DNA from: an uncultured Desulfobacteraceae bacterium
GTDB lineage: Bacteria > Desulfobacterota > Desulfobacteria > Desulfobacterales > UBA2174
Length of the DNA stretch: 64,000 nt
NCBI GenBank assembly: GCA_937982505.1
Contig: CALJLV010000041.1
Location: 1-64,000 of the forward strand
Direction of reading: 5' to 3'
This document shows positions 53,926 through 62,656 of the stretch, piece after piece. Position 1 is the first letter of the stretch; each line of letters starts with the position of its first letter. The notes under the pieces were generated by a model. That model did not search any database and was not told where the DNA came from. It was given only the letters and a program-made list of their open reading frames with translations. The position numbers and the translations under genes are program-made.

Positions 53926-54273
53926 ATGCTCGACATCACCCTCATCCTCGACACCCCGGTCGAGGCCGTGCTCGACTTCAAGTGCTGCCACCTGCCGGGC
54001 TTGAATATCGAGGTCCTGGTGCGCAACCGCGGCTGCAGCCCGGTAACGCTCTGCGGGCCCCTGCGCTTTACCACCCCGGAGGGGCGGCCCGGTCACCTCG
54101 ACCTCTATCCCTTCTGGACGGTGACCGTGGCCCCGGGGGATGTGATCGCCTTTTACGGGAGCCTGGAGGCCGAACGGCTGCGCCGCTGCGCTGAATTTGC
54201 CCTGGCGGACAGTCAGGGGGGCTGGCACGCGGCCCGCATCGCGGACCCCGCAATGGCACCCCAGGTCCTCTGA
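53926..54273 (+). CDS. Small protein of unknown function
   Basis: I do not recognise this 115-residue protein (MLDITLILDTPVEAVLDFKC). It looks like a small beta-rich fold (alternating hydrophobics, LNIEVLVRNRG, TVAPGDVIAFYG) and has a CC pair near residue 21. It has no signal or membrane segment. It lies 14 bases after the thiolase and 35 bases before an acyl-CoA dehydrogenase, so it is probably part of the same transcript. Confidence 0.6.
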   Translation: MLDITLILDTPVEAVLDFKCCHLPGLNIEVLVRNRGCSPVTLCGPLRFTTPEGRPGHLDLYPFWTVTVAPGDVIAFYGSLEAERLRRCAEFALADSQGGWHAARIADPAMAPQVL

Positions 54274-54308
54274 ACGCCAAACTCGATAATCGGAACGCGG
54301 TGTTACCC

Positions 54309-55454
54309 ATGCATGATCTGACCAAGTCCCAAAAGGAAATCCAGAAGGCGGCCCGCGATTTTGCCAAGGGGGAATTCGACAAGACCCTGGCCCAGGACCT
54401 GGACCGCAGCCAAACCTTCCCCCAAGCCATCTGGCAGCGGGCCGCGGAGCTGGGTTTTATCGGGATCCAGTTTCCCGAAGCCTTCGGCGGGGGCGGTCTC
54501 GGGCTGATGGAGGCCGCATTGCTGGCCGAAACGCTGTGCCAGGCCGATTCCTCCCTGGGCACGGCCGTCCTGGACGCGGCCGCCGGCGGCGTCTGCCTCG
54601 CCCGCTTCGGCGGCCAGGCACAGAAAGAAGCCCGGCTTCCTCCGCTTCTGGAAGGCCGCCAGCGGGCGGCGGCCGCCTTCCAGGAGGCCGGCGCCTCCCT
54701 GAGGGCCCTTCCCCGGACCACGGCCGCGGTCCACGGCCAGGGCTGGCGCCTGGACGGGGCCAAGGCCTACGTCAGCGGTGCGCTGGAGGCCGATTTTTTC
54801 TTGGTCCTGGCCCGCGATGCCGGGGAAAAGGGTTCCGCGGAAACGGCCAGCATGTTCGTCGTTGAACCCGCAATGGCCGGCATCTCGCTGGAGTCCGAGG
54901 GGCGCCGGCTGGGAGGCAACCTGAGCCCCTCGGCCACCCTACACCTCGACGGGGTACGCCTGGGTCCCGAAGCCCTCGTCGGCCGCCCCGGCCGGGGGCT
55001 GGCCCAGCTGGAAGCCTTCCTCGTCGAACAGCACATCCTCCAGGCGGCCCAGGCCCTGGGCATGGCCCAGGGGGCCCTGGACCGGGCCGTGGCCTACGCC
55101 AAACAGCGGGTCCAGTTCAGCCGCAAGATCGCCGTCTTCCCGGTCACCCGCCACAAGATCGCCGCCATGGCCCTGGGGCTGGAAGAAGCCCGCAGCCTGG
55201 TCTATGCCGCGGCCCGGGCCTTCGACCGGGGCAAGGCCGACGCGCGCATGGCCGCCGCCGCCAAGCTCAGCGCCACCGCGGCCGCCATCCAGGCCGCGGA
55301 CGACGCCATCCAGATCCACGGCGGCTACGGCTACATGCGCGAGTACGACGTGGAACGCTTCTACCGGGACGCCAAGGCCCTCAGCCTGGCCCACGGGACC
55401 CCGGAAGACTTGCGCGAGATCATCGGCGCGGCGGTCATCGGCAGGGTGAAATGA
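54309..55454 (+). CDS. Acyl-CoA dehydrogenase
   Basis: The 381-residue flavoprotein has the family layout: an N-terminal helical domain, a beta domain and a C-terminal four-helix domain (RVQFSRKIAVFPVTRHKIA, IQIHGGYGYMREYDVERFYRD). It would oxidise an acyl-CoA to the 2-enoyl-CoA with ETF. I see no Glu at either usual catalytic place: the C-terminal site reads HGT (SLAHGTPED), and the helix-G site aligns to Q in LVEQHI with a Glu one residue away. The start could be GTG 54300 or ATG 54309; neither has a clear ribosome binding site. Confidence 0.87.
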   Translation: MHDLTKSQKEIQKAARDFAKGEFDKTLAQDLDRSQTFPQAIWQRAAELGFIGIQFPEAFGGGGLGLMEAALLAETLCQADSSLGTAVLDAAAGGVCLARFGGQAQKEARLPPLLEGRQRAAAAFQEAGASLRALPRTTAAVHGQGWRLDGAKAYVSGALEADFFLVLARDAGEKGSAETASMFVVEPAMAGISLESEGRRLGGNLSPSATLHLDGVRLGPEALVGRPGRGLAQLEAFLVEQHILQAAQALGMAQGALDRAVAYAKQRVQFSRKIAVFPVTRHKIAAMALGLEEARSLVYAAARAFDRGKADARMAAAAKLSATAAAIQAADDAIQIHGGYGYMREYDVERFYRDAKALSLAHGTPEDLREIIGAAVIGRVK

Positions 55455-55499
55455 ACCCAAAAACGTCTGACCCGACATCCTTACGGTACGGCGGCTAAA

Positions 55500-56642
55500 A
55501 TGGAAATCCTCACCTATACCCCCGAACAGGAAGACTTCCGGTCGCGCCTGCGCGCCTTTTGCGAGGCCCAGATCACCCCCTTTGCCGACCGCTGGGAGGC
55601 CGACCACGAGGTGCCCCGGGACATCTGGCGCCGCATGGGCCGGGCCGGTTTTCTCTGCCCCTGCGTGGAAACCCGCTACGGCGGCCTGGGCGGCGACTTT
55701 CGCCATGCCCTGATCGTCAGCCAGGAGCTGGCCGCCACCGGACAGACCGGCCTGGCCGCCTCGCTGCACAGCGACGTGGTGGTGCCCTACATCGACAGCT
55801 TCGCCAGCGACGCCCAGAAGCGCCGTCTGCTGCCCGGCTGCGTCAGCGGGGAAATCGTCACCGCCGTGGCCATGACCGAACCGGGGGCCGGCAGCGACCT
55901 GGCTGCCATGACCACCACGGCCGTGGTCGACGGCGATGCGATCGTGCTCAACGGCACCAAGACCTTCATCTCCAACGGGGTCAGCTGCGATCTGGTGGTC
56001 CTGGCGGCCCGGGAACCGGACGTGGCCGATCCTCATCAGGCCATCTCGCTCTTTCTGGTGGAAGCGGACCGGCCCGGCTTCAAGAAGGGAAGCCGCCTGG
56101 ACAAGATGGGCTGGCACAGCCAGGACACGGCCGAGCTCTACTTCACCGATTGCCGCATCCCCCGGGAAAGCCGCCTCGGCGAAAAAGGGGCTGGATTTCT
56201 CATGCTCATGAGCAAGCTCCAGCAGGAGCGCCTGGTCTGCGCCATCGGCGGCATCGTTGCCGCCGAACGGATCCTGGCCTGGACCACCGACCACTGCCGA
56301 AACACCCGGGTGGACGGGCGGCCCCTGGCCAAGGGGCAGACAGTGCAGTTCGCCCTGGTGGAAATGGCCGCCGAGATCAAAATCGGGCGCACTTTCGTCG
56401 AAACCCTGGTGGCCGACCACATCGCCGGAACCCAGATCGTGGTGGAGACCTCCATGGCCAAATTCTGGACCACGGACCTGGCCAACCGGACGGCCAACCG
56501 CTGCCTGGAGCTCATCGGCCCGGCGGGGAACCTCGAACGCACCCCCATCGTGCGGGCCCTGCGCGACGCGCGCATCATGGCCATCTTTGCCGGCACCAAC
56601 GAAATCATGAAGCAGATCGCGGCCAAATTTATGGGATTTTGA
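55500..56642 (+). CDS. Acyl-CoA dehydrogenase (LCAD/IVD-like)
   Basis: The 380-residue protein carries AMTEPGAGSDLAAM (flavin and substrate motif), FISNGVSCDLVVLAA and IFAGTNEIMKQIAAKFMGF. Its catalytic base is probably E243 (QQERLV), the position used by long-chain and isovaleryl-CoA dehydrogenases, while the medium-chain position reads Ala (AGT). It is a close paralogue of the gene at 60068, which suggests duplication with different substrates or stereoisomers. No clear ribosome binding site precedes the ATG. Confidence 0.93.
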   Translation: MEILTYTPEQEDFRSRLRAFCEAQITPFADRWEADHEVPRDIWRRMGRAGFLCPCVETRYGGLGGDFRHALIVSQELAATGQTGLAASLHSDVVVPYIDSFASDAQKRRLLPGCVSGEIVTAVAMTEPGAGSDLAAMTTTAVVDGDAIVLNGTKTFISNGVSCDLVVLAAREPDVADPHQAISLFLVEADRPGFKKGSRLDKMGWHSQDTAELYFTDCRIPRESRLGEKGAGFLMLMSKLQQERLVCAIGGIVAAERILAWTTDHCRNTRVDGRPLAKGQTVQFALVEMAAEIKIGRTFVETLVADHIAGTQIVVETSMAKFWTTDLANRTANRCLELIGPAGNLERTPIVRALRDARIMAIFAGTNEIMKQIAAKFMGF

Positions 56643-56700
56643 GAAACTTGAAATTTGAAACGGGCGCCATTGGGTCCCTTCGGTCCTTTTTGTCCTTTTC
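56643..56700. repeat. GAAA heptads and GTC nonamers
   Basis: Directly after the stop codon come GAAACTT, GAAATTT, GAAACGG (56643-56663), then from 56674 GTCCCTTCG, GTCCTTTTT, GTCCTTTTC. The order of arrays is the same as at 20449-20522, although the flanking genes are unrelated. Confidence 0.85.
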
Positions 56701-56720
56701 CTGAAACAGGAACCCGCATC

Positions 56721-57869
56721 ATGCAAAACCAAGGCTCACTAAAAGGCATCACCGTCCTCGACCTCTCGCGGCTCCTGCCCGGCCCCTACGCCTCGATGAT
56801 CCTGGCCGACCACGGCGCCCGGGTCATCGCGGTGGAAGACAAGCGCTTTCTGGCCGACGGGCTGTTCATGACCACGGTCAACCGCAACAAGGAGCACGTC
56901 TCGCTCAACCTCAAGACCGATGCCGGCCGCGAGATCTTCTTCAAGCTGGCGGCCCGCAGCGACGTGGTGATGGAGGGCTTCCGGCCCGGCGTGGTGGACC
57001 GCCTGGGGGTGGGCTACGAGGCGGTGCGCCAGGTGCGCCCGGACGTCATCTACTGCGCCATCACCGGCTACGGCCAGGACGGTCCGGCCCGGGACCGGGC
57101 GGGCCACGACGTCAACTATCTGTCTCAGGCCGGGGTGCTCGGACTGATCGGCGAACCGGACCGGCCGCCCTCGATTCCCGGGATCCAGATCGCCGACATG
57201 GTGGGCGGGAGCATGAACGCGGTGATCGGGATCCTGCTGGCCCTGCACCATCGCCAGCGCACCGGCCAGGGCCAGTACATCGACATCTCCATGACCGACG
57301 GCAGCCTCGCCTTGCTGCCCCTGGCCCAGTTTTTCCGCGAGCTGACAGGCCAAGCGCCCCGCCGCGGCGACATGCTGCTGTCGCACCGCTATGCCTGCTA
57401 CAACACTTACGAAACCGCCGACGGGCGCCACCTGTCCATCGGGGCGGTGGAAAACCGCTTCTGGAAAAACCTGTGCGCCCATTTCCAGGTCTCCGAATTC
57501 GCCCCCCTGCAGTACGACGACGGCCGGCGTGCAGAGATCATCACCTTTTTCCGCAGGCTGTTCAAAACCAAGACGCTGGACCAGTGGACGGAGGAGCTCT
57601 CCCCATTGGACGTATGCTTCGGGCGGATCCAGGCGTTCGACGAAGTCTTCCATGACCCGCTGTTCATCGCGCGCCAGATGGTGGTCGATCTGCCATGCGC
57701 CGACGGGAAATCGGGCAAGGCCCTGGGCGTGCCGGTGAAGCTGAGCGCCTCGCCCGGAACGGTGCGCACGGCGGCCGTGGCCTTCGGGGCCAGCACCCGC
57801 AGCGTGCTGGCCGAGTTGGGATACAGCCAAACAGACATCAATCGTATGGCGGCCGAAGGGGTCGTCTGA
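56721..57869 (+). CDS. CaiB/BaiF family CoA transferase
   Basis: The 382-residue class III CoA transferase moves CoA between acids through an aspartyl-CoA anhydride. The nucleophile is probably D130 (RAGHDVNYLSQAG). LDLSRLLPGPYASMILAD is the family start and fixes the ATG at 56721. It may activate the pathway substrate or an intermediate; related enzymes also act as racemases (AMACR). Its stop codon lies in a heptad repeat. Confidence 0.93.
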   Translation: MQNQGSLKGITVLDLSRLLPGPYASMILADHGARVIAVEDKRFLADGLFMTTVNRNKEHVSLNLKTDAGREIFFKLAARSDVVMEGFRPGVVDRLGVGYEAVRQVRPDVIYCAITGYGQDGPARDRAGHDVNYLSQAGVLGLIGEPDRPPSIPGIQIADMVGGSMNAVIGILLALHHRQRTGQGQYIDISMTDGSLALLPLAQFFRELTGQAPRRGDMLLSHRYACYNTYETADGRHLSIGAVENRFWKNLCAHFQVSEFAPLQYDDGRRAEIITFFRRLFKTKTLDQWTEELSPLDVCFGRIQAFDEVFHDPLFIARQMVVDLPCADGKSGKALGVPVKLSASPGTVRTAAVAFGASTRSVLAELGYSQTDINRMAAEGVV

Positions 57870-57901
57870 AATCTCAAATCTCAAATTTGAAATCTGACAT
57901 T
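57867..57901. repeat. TSAAATY heptad micro-repeat
   Basis: Five 7-bp steps starting at the stop codon of the CoA-transferase gene: TGAAATC, TCAAATC, TCAAATT, TGAAATC, TGACATT. The first unit supplies the TGA stop. TCAAATTTGA inside it is palindromic. Confidence 0.82.
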
Positions 57902-57917
57902 CAAGGAGGAGGGGACC

Positions 57918-59441
57918 ATGGATCTTGGGGGATTGGTTGCACGCAACGCACGGATGGTGCCGGAAAAGGAAGGGGTCATCTATGCAGACAGGCGCTACAC
58001 CTGGCGGCAGGTCAACGAGCGGGTCAACACCGTGGCCAACCGTCTGCTGGCCGCCGGCCTGCGAAAAGGCGACAAGGTGGCCATGTGGATGTTCAACTCG
58101 GACCTGTTCATCTTCGCCTTCTACGGCATCGTCAAGGCCGGGGGGGTGGCCGTGCCGGTCAATTTCCGCCTGGCGCCGCGCGAAGCCGAATATATCTTCG
58201 ATAACTGCGACGCCGTGGCCCTGATCTTCGACGACGGCTTCGCCGACGCGGTGGCCGAGATGCGCCCCCGCCTGGACAAGATCCGGTCCTTCTATTCCGC
58301 CGGTGACGGCCGCTTCGAGAACTGCCAGGCCCTCGCCGATCTGTTCACCCAGGGGGACGCGGGAGAGCCGCCGGTGACGGTGGACGAGTTCGACGAAAGC
58401 GAGATCATCTACACCTCGGGCACCACCGGCAAGCCCAAGGGGGCCCTGTTCGTGCACCACAACCAGATGGTGGTCAGCGCCACGGTGCTCTCCCTCATCG
58501 GCCTGCGGCCCACCGACCGGATCCTGCATGCGGCGCCCATGTTCCACTCGGCCGAACTCAATCTCTACATGAACCCCACCACCTATGTGGGCGGCACCCA
58601 TGTGGTGCTGCGCGAGTTTCATCCCCTGAAAGTCCTGGAACTGATCCAGAAGGAGAAGATCACCCAGTTCTTCGGCGCCCCGGTGATGTACGCCTTCATG
58701 ATGGGCATGCCCAACTTCGACGCCTTCGATCTGTCCTCGGTGCGCTATTTCGGCTACGGGGCGGCCCCCATGGCGGCCGAATCGGTGCGCCAGATGATCG
58801 CCAAGTTCAAGAGCGACCAGTTCTTCTGCCTCTGCGGGCTCACCGAGGGCGGGCCGGGCGGGGTGGCCCTCTACCCGGAAGACCAGATCCGCAAGGCCGG
58901 GGCCGGCGGCAAGTACATCGTCAACATGGAAACGCGCCTGGTGGACTTCGAAGGCAGCCCCATCACCGAGCCGGGGGTGGTGGGCGAGCTGGTGATCAAG
59001 GGCGAGACCTGCATGCGCGAGTACTACAAGAACCCGGCGGCCACCGCCGAGACCATTCGCGACGGCTGGGTCCACACCGGGGACCTGGGCCAGATGGACG
59101 ACGAGGGCTACATCACCCTGGTGGACCGCAGCAAGGACATGATCATCACCGGCGGGGAAAACGTCTACAGCAAGGAGGTCGAGGACGCCATCTACGAGCA
59201 CCCGGCCGTGGCCGAGGCGGTGATCATCGGCGTGCCTCATCCCCAGTGGGGCGAAACCGTGATGTGCGTGGCGGCCCTGCACAAGGAAAAATCCCTGGAC
59301 CTGGAAGAGCTGCGGGGGTTCCTGAAGACCCGCCTGGCCGACTACAAGATCCCGCGCCTGCTGGAGATCGTGCCCGGACTGCCCAGAAACGTCTCGGGCA
59401 AGGTGCTCAAGTACCAGCTTCGGGATCAGTTTAAGAAATAG
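57918..59441 (+). CDS. Acyl-CoA synthetase (AMP-forming)
   Basis: The 507-residue ligase adenylates a carboxylic acid and forms its CoA thioester. YTSGTTGKPKGA is the P-loop, CGLTEGGPGG the A5 motif, WVHTGDLGQMDDEGY the A7/A8 region and PRNVSGKVLKYQLR holds the C-terminal catalytic lysine. A strong AAGGAGGAGG site precedes ATG 57918. The substrate is not predictable; fatty, branched or aromatic acids are all possible. Confidence 0.94.
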   Translation: MDLGGLVARNARMVPEKEGVIYADRRYTWRQVNERVNTVANRLLAAGLRKGDKVAMWMFNSDLFIFAFYGIVKAGGVAVPVNFRLAPREAEYIFDNCDAVALIFDDGFADAVAEMRPRLDKIRSFYSAGDGRFENCQALADLFTQGDAGEPPVTVDEFDESEIIYTSGTTGKPKGALFVHHNQMVVSATVLSLIGLRPTDRILHAAPMFHSAELNLYMNPTTYVGGTHVVLREFHPLKVLELIQKEKITQFFGAPVMYAFMMGMPNFDAFDLSSVRYFGYGAAPMAAESVRQMIAKFKSDQFFCLCGLTEGGPGGVALYPEDQIRKAGAGGKYIVNMETRLVDFEGSPITEPGVVGELVIKGETCMREYYKNPAATAETIRDGWVHTGDLGQMDDEGYITLVDRSKDMIITGGENVYSKEVEDAIYEHPAVAEAVIIGVPHPQWGETVMCVAALHKEKSLDLEELRGFLKTRLADYKIPRLLEIVPGLPRNVSGKVLKYQLRDQFKK

Positions 59442-59521
59442 GACGAATAGGACGAATAGGACGGATAGGACATATCGGACCTGCCCGCCAATTTTCAAGT
59501 TCCCAGATTTCACGTTTCACG
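59442..59521. repeat. GAC nonamers followed by inverted GAAA heptads
   Basis: Five 9-bp steps directly after the stop codon: GACGAATAG, GACGAATAG, GACGGATAG, GACATATCG, GACCTGCCC (59442-59486). Then 59489-59521 read on the minus strand shows GAAACGT, GAAATCT and GAAAATT units, with one 8-base slip. Both array types meet here as at 20449 and 56643, but in the opposite order and orientation. Confidence 0.85.
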
Positions 59522-59537
59522 CATCACCGGAGGTCTC

Positions 59538-59981
59538 ATGCCCCTGACGCCCGAACAGATGAAAGCTTTCATCGAAAAGCCTTTCGCCTTCGTCGAGCGT
59601 ATCGGCCTCAAGGCCCTGATCCTGGAGCGCGGCCGGGTGCGCCTGGCCGTCCCCCTGGAACCCAACGTCAACCACATCGGCTCCATGTATGCCGGGGCCC
59701 TCTTCACCCTGGCCGAAATCCCGGGCGGGGCCCTGTATCTGACCAGCTTCGACACCGAGCGCTTCTACCCGGTGGTCAAGGAGATGACGATCCGCTTTCT
59801 CAAGCCGACCACCAGCGACGCCACGGTGGAGATCATCCTTGACGAGGCGGCCATCGGGGCCATCGAGGCCCGGGCCGCCGCCCAAGGCAGGGCCGACTAT
59901 CTCCTGGAGGCCGAAATCAGGGACGACGCCGGCCAGGTGGTGGCCACCTCCCGCGGCGTCTACCAACTGCGCGCCTGGTGA
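59538..59981 (+). CDS. Hotdog-fold thioesterase-like protein
   Basis: The 147-residue protein fits the single-hotdog DUF4442/YiiD-C type (VNHIGSMYAGALFTLAEIPG, then VVKEMTIRFLKPTTSDATVE). Members probably hydrolyse or bind acyl-CoA. In this cluster it could release CoA from dead-end intermediates. GGAGG lies 5 bases before the ATG. Confidence 0.82.
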   Translation: MPLTPEQMKAFIEKPFAFVERIGLKALILERGRVRLAVPLEPNVNHIGSMYAGALFTLAEIPGGALYLTSFDTERFYPVVKEMTIRFLKPTTSDATVEIILDEAAIGAIEARAAAQGRADYLLEAEIRDDAGQVVATSRGVYQLRAW

Positions 59982-60011
59982 AGGTGAATCGCCACGGCAA
60001 ACATTCATAGC

Positions 60012-60049
60012 GACGGTCGGACGGGTCGGACCCGTCCGACTTGTCCGCC
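60012..60049. repeat. GAC nonamer micro-repeat
   Basis: GAC begins at 60012, 60020, 60029 and 60038 (steps of 8, 9, 9) and the next unit begins GCC at 60047. Units include GACGGGTCG, GACCCGTCC and GACTTGTCC. GGACGGGT/ACCCGTCC is also palindromic. Confidence 0.75.
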
Positions 60050-60067
60050 CCATACTGGACGATGACC

Positions 60068-61213
60068 ATGCAGATTCTTGCCTACACCCCCGCCCACGAG
60101 GACTTTCGCCGCCGCCTGCGTGCTTTTCTGGAGGCCGAGGTCGCGCCCCACGTCGATCACTGGGAGGCCGAGACCCACATCGTGCCCCGGCGAATCTGGG
60201 AAACGATGGGGGACCAGGGGTTCCTGTGCACGTCCGTGCCCCCGGCCTACGGCGGACCAGGGCTCGATTTTCTCTACTCGGTGATCGTCATCGAGGAGAT
60301 CAGCCGCACCAATCACAACGGCCTGGCCGCCCCCCTGCACAGCGACATCGTGGTGCCCTACATCGTCGCTTTCGGCAACGAGGCGCAGAAACAACGCCTT
60401 CTGCCCGACTGCGTGAGCGGGCGGACCATCACCGCCGTGGCCATGACCGAACCCGGGGCCGGCAGCGACCTGGCCGCCATGACCACTACAGCCGTCGAGG
60501 ACGGTGACGAGATCGTCCTCGACGGGGCCAAGACCTTCATCACCAACGGGATCAACGCCGATCTGATCGTCCTGGCGGCCAAGGACCCCGGCGTGGAAAA
60601 CCCCCACCAGGCCATCTCCCTGTACCTGGTGCCGGCCGACACTCCCGGCTTTTCCCGGGGCCGCCACCTGGAGAAGATGGGCTACCACAGCCAGGATACG
60701 GCCGAACTCTTCTTTTCCGCATGCCGCATCCCGGCCGCCAACCGTCTCGGTGAAAAGGGGACGGGCTTTGTGATGCTCATGGACAAACTCCAGCAGGAGC
60801 GGCTGGTGGTGGCGGTGATGGCCCAGGCCGGAGCCGAGTTCCTTCTCCAATGGACCACGGATTACCTCAAGCGGACCCGGGTTGACGAGCGCCCACGGAG
60901 CAGGTCCCAGGACGTGCAGTTCGCCCTGGTGGAGATGGCCGCCGAGGTGCGCCTGGGGCGCACCTTTCTCGACACCCTCATCGTCGACCACATGGCCGGC
61001 CGGAACGTGGTGGTGGAAACCTCCATGGCCAAGTACTGGATCAGCGCCATGGCCCATCGCGCCGCGGCCCGCTGCCTGGATCTGTGCGGTCCGGAAGCCG
61101 GCCTGGAACGCTGCCCGGCGGCGCGTACCTTTCGCGATACGCGGGTCATGTCGATCTTTGCCGGCACCAACGAAATCATGAAGCAGATCGCCGGCAAATT
61201 CATGGGGTTTTAG
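60068..61213 (+). CDS. Acyl-CoA dehydrogenase (LCAD/IVD-like), paralogue
   Basis: The 381-residue protein is collinear with the one at 55500: AMTEPGAGSDLAAM, QDTAELFFSACRIP, E244 in QQERLV as the likely base, and the same C-terminus IFAGTNEIMKQIAGKFMGF. ATG 60068 gives an N-terminus (MQILAYTPAHEDF) matching the paralogue (MEILTYTPEQEDF), so it is preferred over 60062 and 60041. Electrons should go to ETF. Confidence 0.93.
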   Translation: MQILAYTPAHEDFRRRLRAFLEAEVAPHVDHWEAETHIVPRRIWETMGDQGFLCTSVPPAYGGPGLDFLYSVIVIEEISRTNHNGLAAPLHSDIVVPYIVAFGNEAQKQRLLPDCVSGRTITAVAMTEPGAGSDLAAMTTTAVEDGDEIVLDGAKTFITNGINADLIVLAAKDPGVENPHQAISLYLVPADTPGFSRGRHLEKMGYHSQDTAELFFSACRIPAANRLGEKGTGFVMLMDKLQQERLVVAVMAQAGAEFLLQWTTDYLKRTRVDERPRSRSQDVQFALVEMAAEVRLGRTFLDTLIVDHMAGRNVVVETSMAKYWISAMAHRAAARCLDLCGPEAGLERCPAARTFRDTRVMSIFAGTNEIMKQIAGKFMGF

Positions 61214-61355
61214 AAAACTGGAAATAGGAAAATCGAAATTGGAAACTGGGATTGGCGATGAATCGACGGCGGCATGACGCTTTCCGGCCGACTGTTTGAT
61301 CCGTCTGATCGGTCGGATCGACACCCAAATTTCAAATTTCCATTTTCCAATTTCA
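61213..61355. repeat. Two opposed GAAA heptad arrays around a GAT nonamer array
   Basis: Left arm 61213-61254: GAAA-led heptads on the plus strand (GAAA at 61213, 61221, 61228, 61235, 61242). Middle: GATCCGTCT, GATCGGTCG, GATCGACAC (61298-61324). Right arm 61325-61355: on the minus strand GAAATTG, GAAAATG, GAAATTT, GAAATTT. The arms are imperfect inverted repeats and could fold into a long hairpin over the middle. Confidence 0.82.
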
Positions 61356-61399
61356 TCTTTACCGCAACGCGCCCCGGCGCAATCAGCAGGCAGGCACCT

Positions 61400-62656
61400 A
61401 TGACGAAAACCGCAGCGCACCGCCCCAAGGCCCCCCTGGAGGGGATCCGCGTGGTGGAATACGGCGTCTTTCACGCCGGCCCGGGGGCCGGCGCCATCCT
61501 GGGGGACCTGGGGGCCGAAGTGATCAAGATCGAATCCGCCGAAGGCGACCCGGAACGTTACTGGACCAACGTGGGCGGGATGGACATCGGCGTTCCGGCC
61601 ACGGGCGAAAGCATCATGTTCGAGGTCTCCAACCGCAACAAGCGCGGCCTGTGCCTCGACATCAAGACCGCGGCCGGCAGGGAGGTGCTCCACCGCCTGG
61701 TAGGTGCGGCGGACGTCTTCCTGACCAACCTGCGACCGCCCACCAAGGCCGCGCTGGGAATTGATTTTGAAACGCTCAAAGCCGTCAATCCGTCCCTGAT
61801 CCACGCCAGTGTGTCCGGCTACGGACCGGCCGGCCCCATGGCCGCCATCGGGGCCTTCGACCCCATGGGCCAGGCGGCCTCGGGAATGATGTTTCTCCAC
61901 GACCCCCACAATCCCTCCCTGATCCACCTGGCGGTGCTGGACCAGGCCACGGCCATCGCCGCCAGCCACGCCATCGTGACGGCCCTGTTCGTGCGCGAGC
62001 GCCACGGCGGGGCCCAGGCGGTGCATGCCTCGCTTTACGGCACCGGATTATGGCTGCTCTACGCCAACCTGGTCTGCACCAGTGTACTGGGGCGGGACCC
62101 GGGAATGGCCTGGATCCGCTTCGACAATTCGCCGCTGCGCAACAACTTTTGCTGCCGCGACGGCAGGTGGGTCATCGGGGTACACCACCCTGAGGAAAAG
62201 TACTGGGAGCCCTTCTGCCGGGCCACGGGGCAGGACCACCTGCTGGCCGATCCGCGCTTTGCCGCCCCGGCCGGCCGCCGCGCCAACGTGGCCGAGCTGG
62301 TGCGGATCTTCGATGCGGTCATGGCCACCCGGGACCGGGATGAATGGATGCGGACCTTCATGGCCCACGGACTGATGTTCAGCCCCGTGCAGCGGCTCGA
62401 TGAGGTGCTGGCCGATCCCCAGGCCCTGGAGAACGGCTACCTGGTCCAGTGCCACCACCCGGTTCACGGCCCGATCCAGATCCCCGGCTATCCTCTGCAC
62501 TTTGACGGCATGACGGCCGGCAGCCGCCGCCCGGCCCCGGCCATCGGCCAGGATACGGACGCCATCCTGGCCGAGCTGGGCTATTCCGCCGCCGAGATCC
62601 ACCGCCTGGCGGCCGAGGGCGTCACCCGCCGCTCAAGGAGCGATCATGACGGATGA
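61400..62656 (+). CDS. CaiB/BaiF family CoA transferase
   Basis: The 418-residue class III CoA transferase has the start LEGIRVVEYGVFHAGPGAGA and probable nucleophile D154 (GAFDPMGQA). It is only distantly related to the transferase at 56721, so it probably handles a different acid; such pairs may also form two-subunit enzymes. ATG 61400 was chosen because the upstream in-frame sequence is translated repeat. Its end overlaps the crotonase gene by 11 bases. Confidence 0.92.
   Translation: MTKTAAHRPKAPLEGIRVVEYGVFHAGPGAGAILGDLGAEVIKIESAEGDPERYWTNVGGMDIGVPATGESIMFEVSNRNKRGLCLDIKTAAGREVLHRLVGAADVFLTNLRPPTKAALGIDFETLKAVNPSLIHASVSGYGPAGPMAAIGAFDPMGQAASGMMFLHDPHNPSLIHLAVLDQATAIAASHAIVTALFVRERHGGAQAVHASLYGTGLWLLYANLVCTSVLGRDPGMAWIRFDNSPLRNNFCCRDGRWVIGVHHPEEKYWEPFCRATGQDHLLADPRFAAPAGRRANVAELVRIFDAVMATRDRDEWMRTFMAHGLMFSPVQRLDEVLADPQALENGYLVQCHHPVHGPIQIPGYPLHFDGMTAGSRRPAPAIGQDTDAILAELGYSAAEIHRLAAEGVTRRSRSDHDG

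Noticed and set aside
55500..61213. Apparent loss of the catalytic Glu in the two paralogous acyl-CoA dehydrogenases (AGT in place of EGT)
   Set aside because: Both keep a Glu in QQERLV (E243, E244), the position used by long-chain and isovaleryl-CoA dehydrogenases, so they should be active.
52639..61355. CRISPR array in the repeat-rich gaps
   Set aside because: Units are 7 or 9 bases without spacers, and no cas genes are present.
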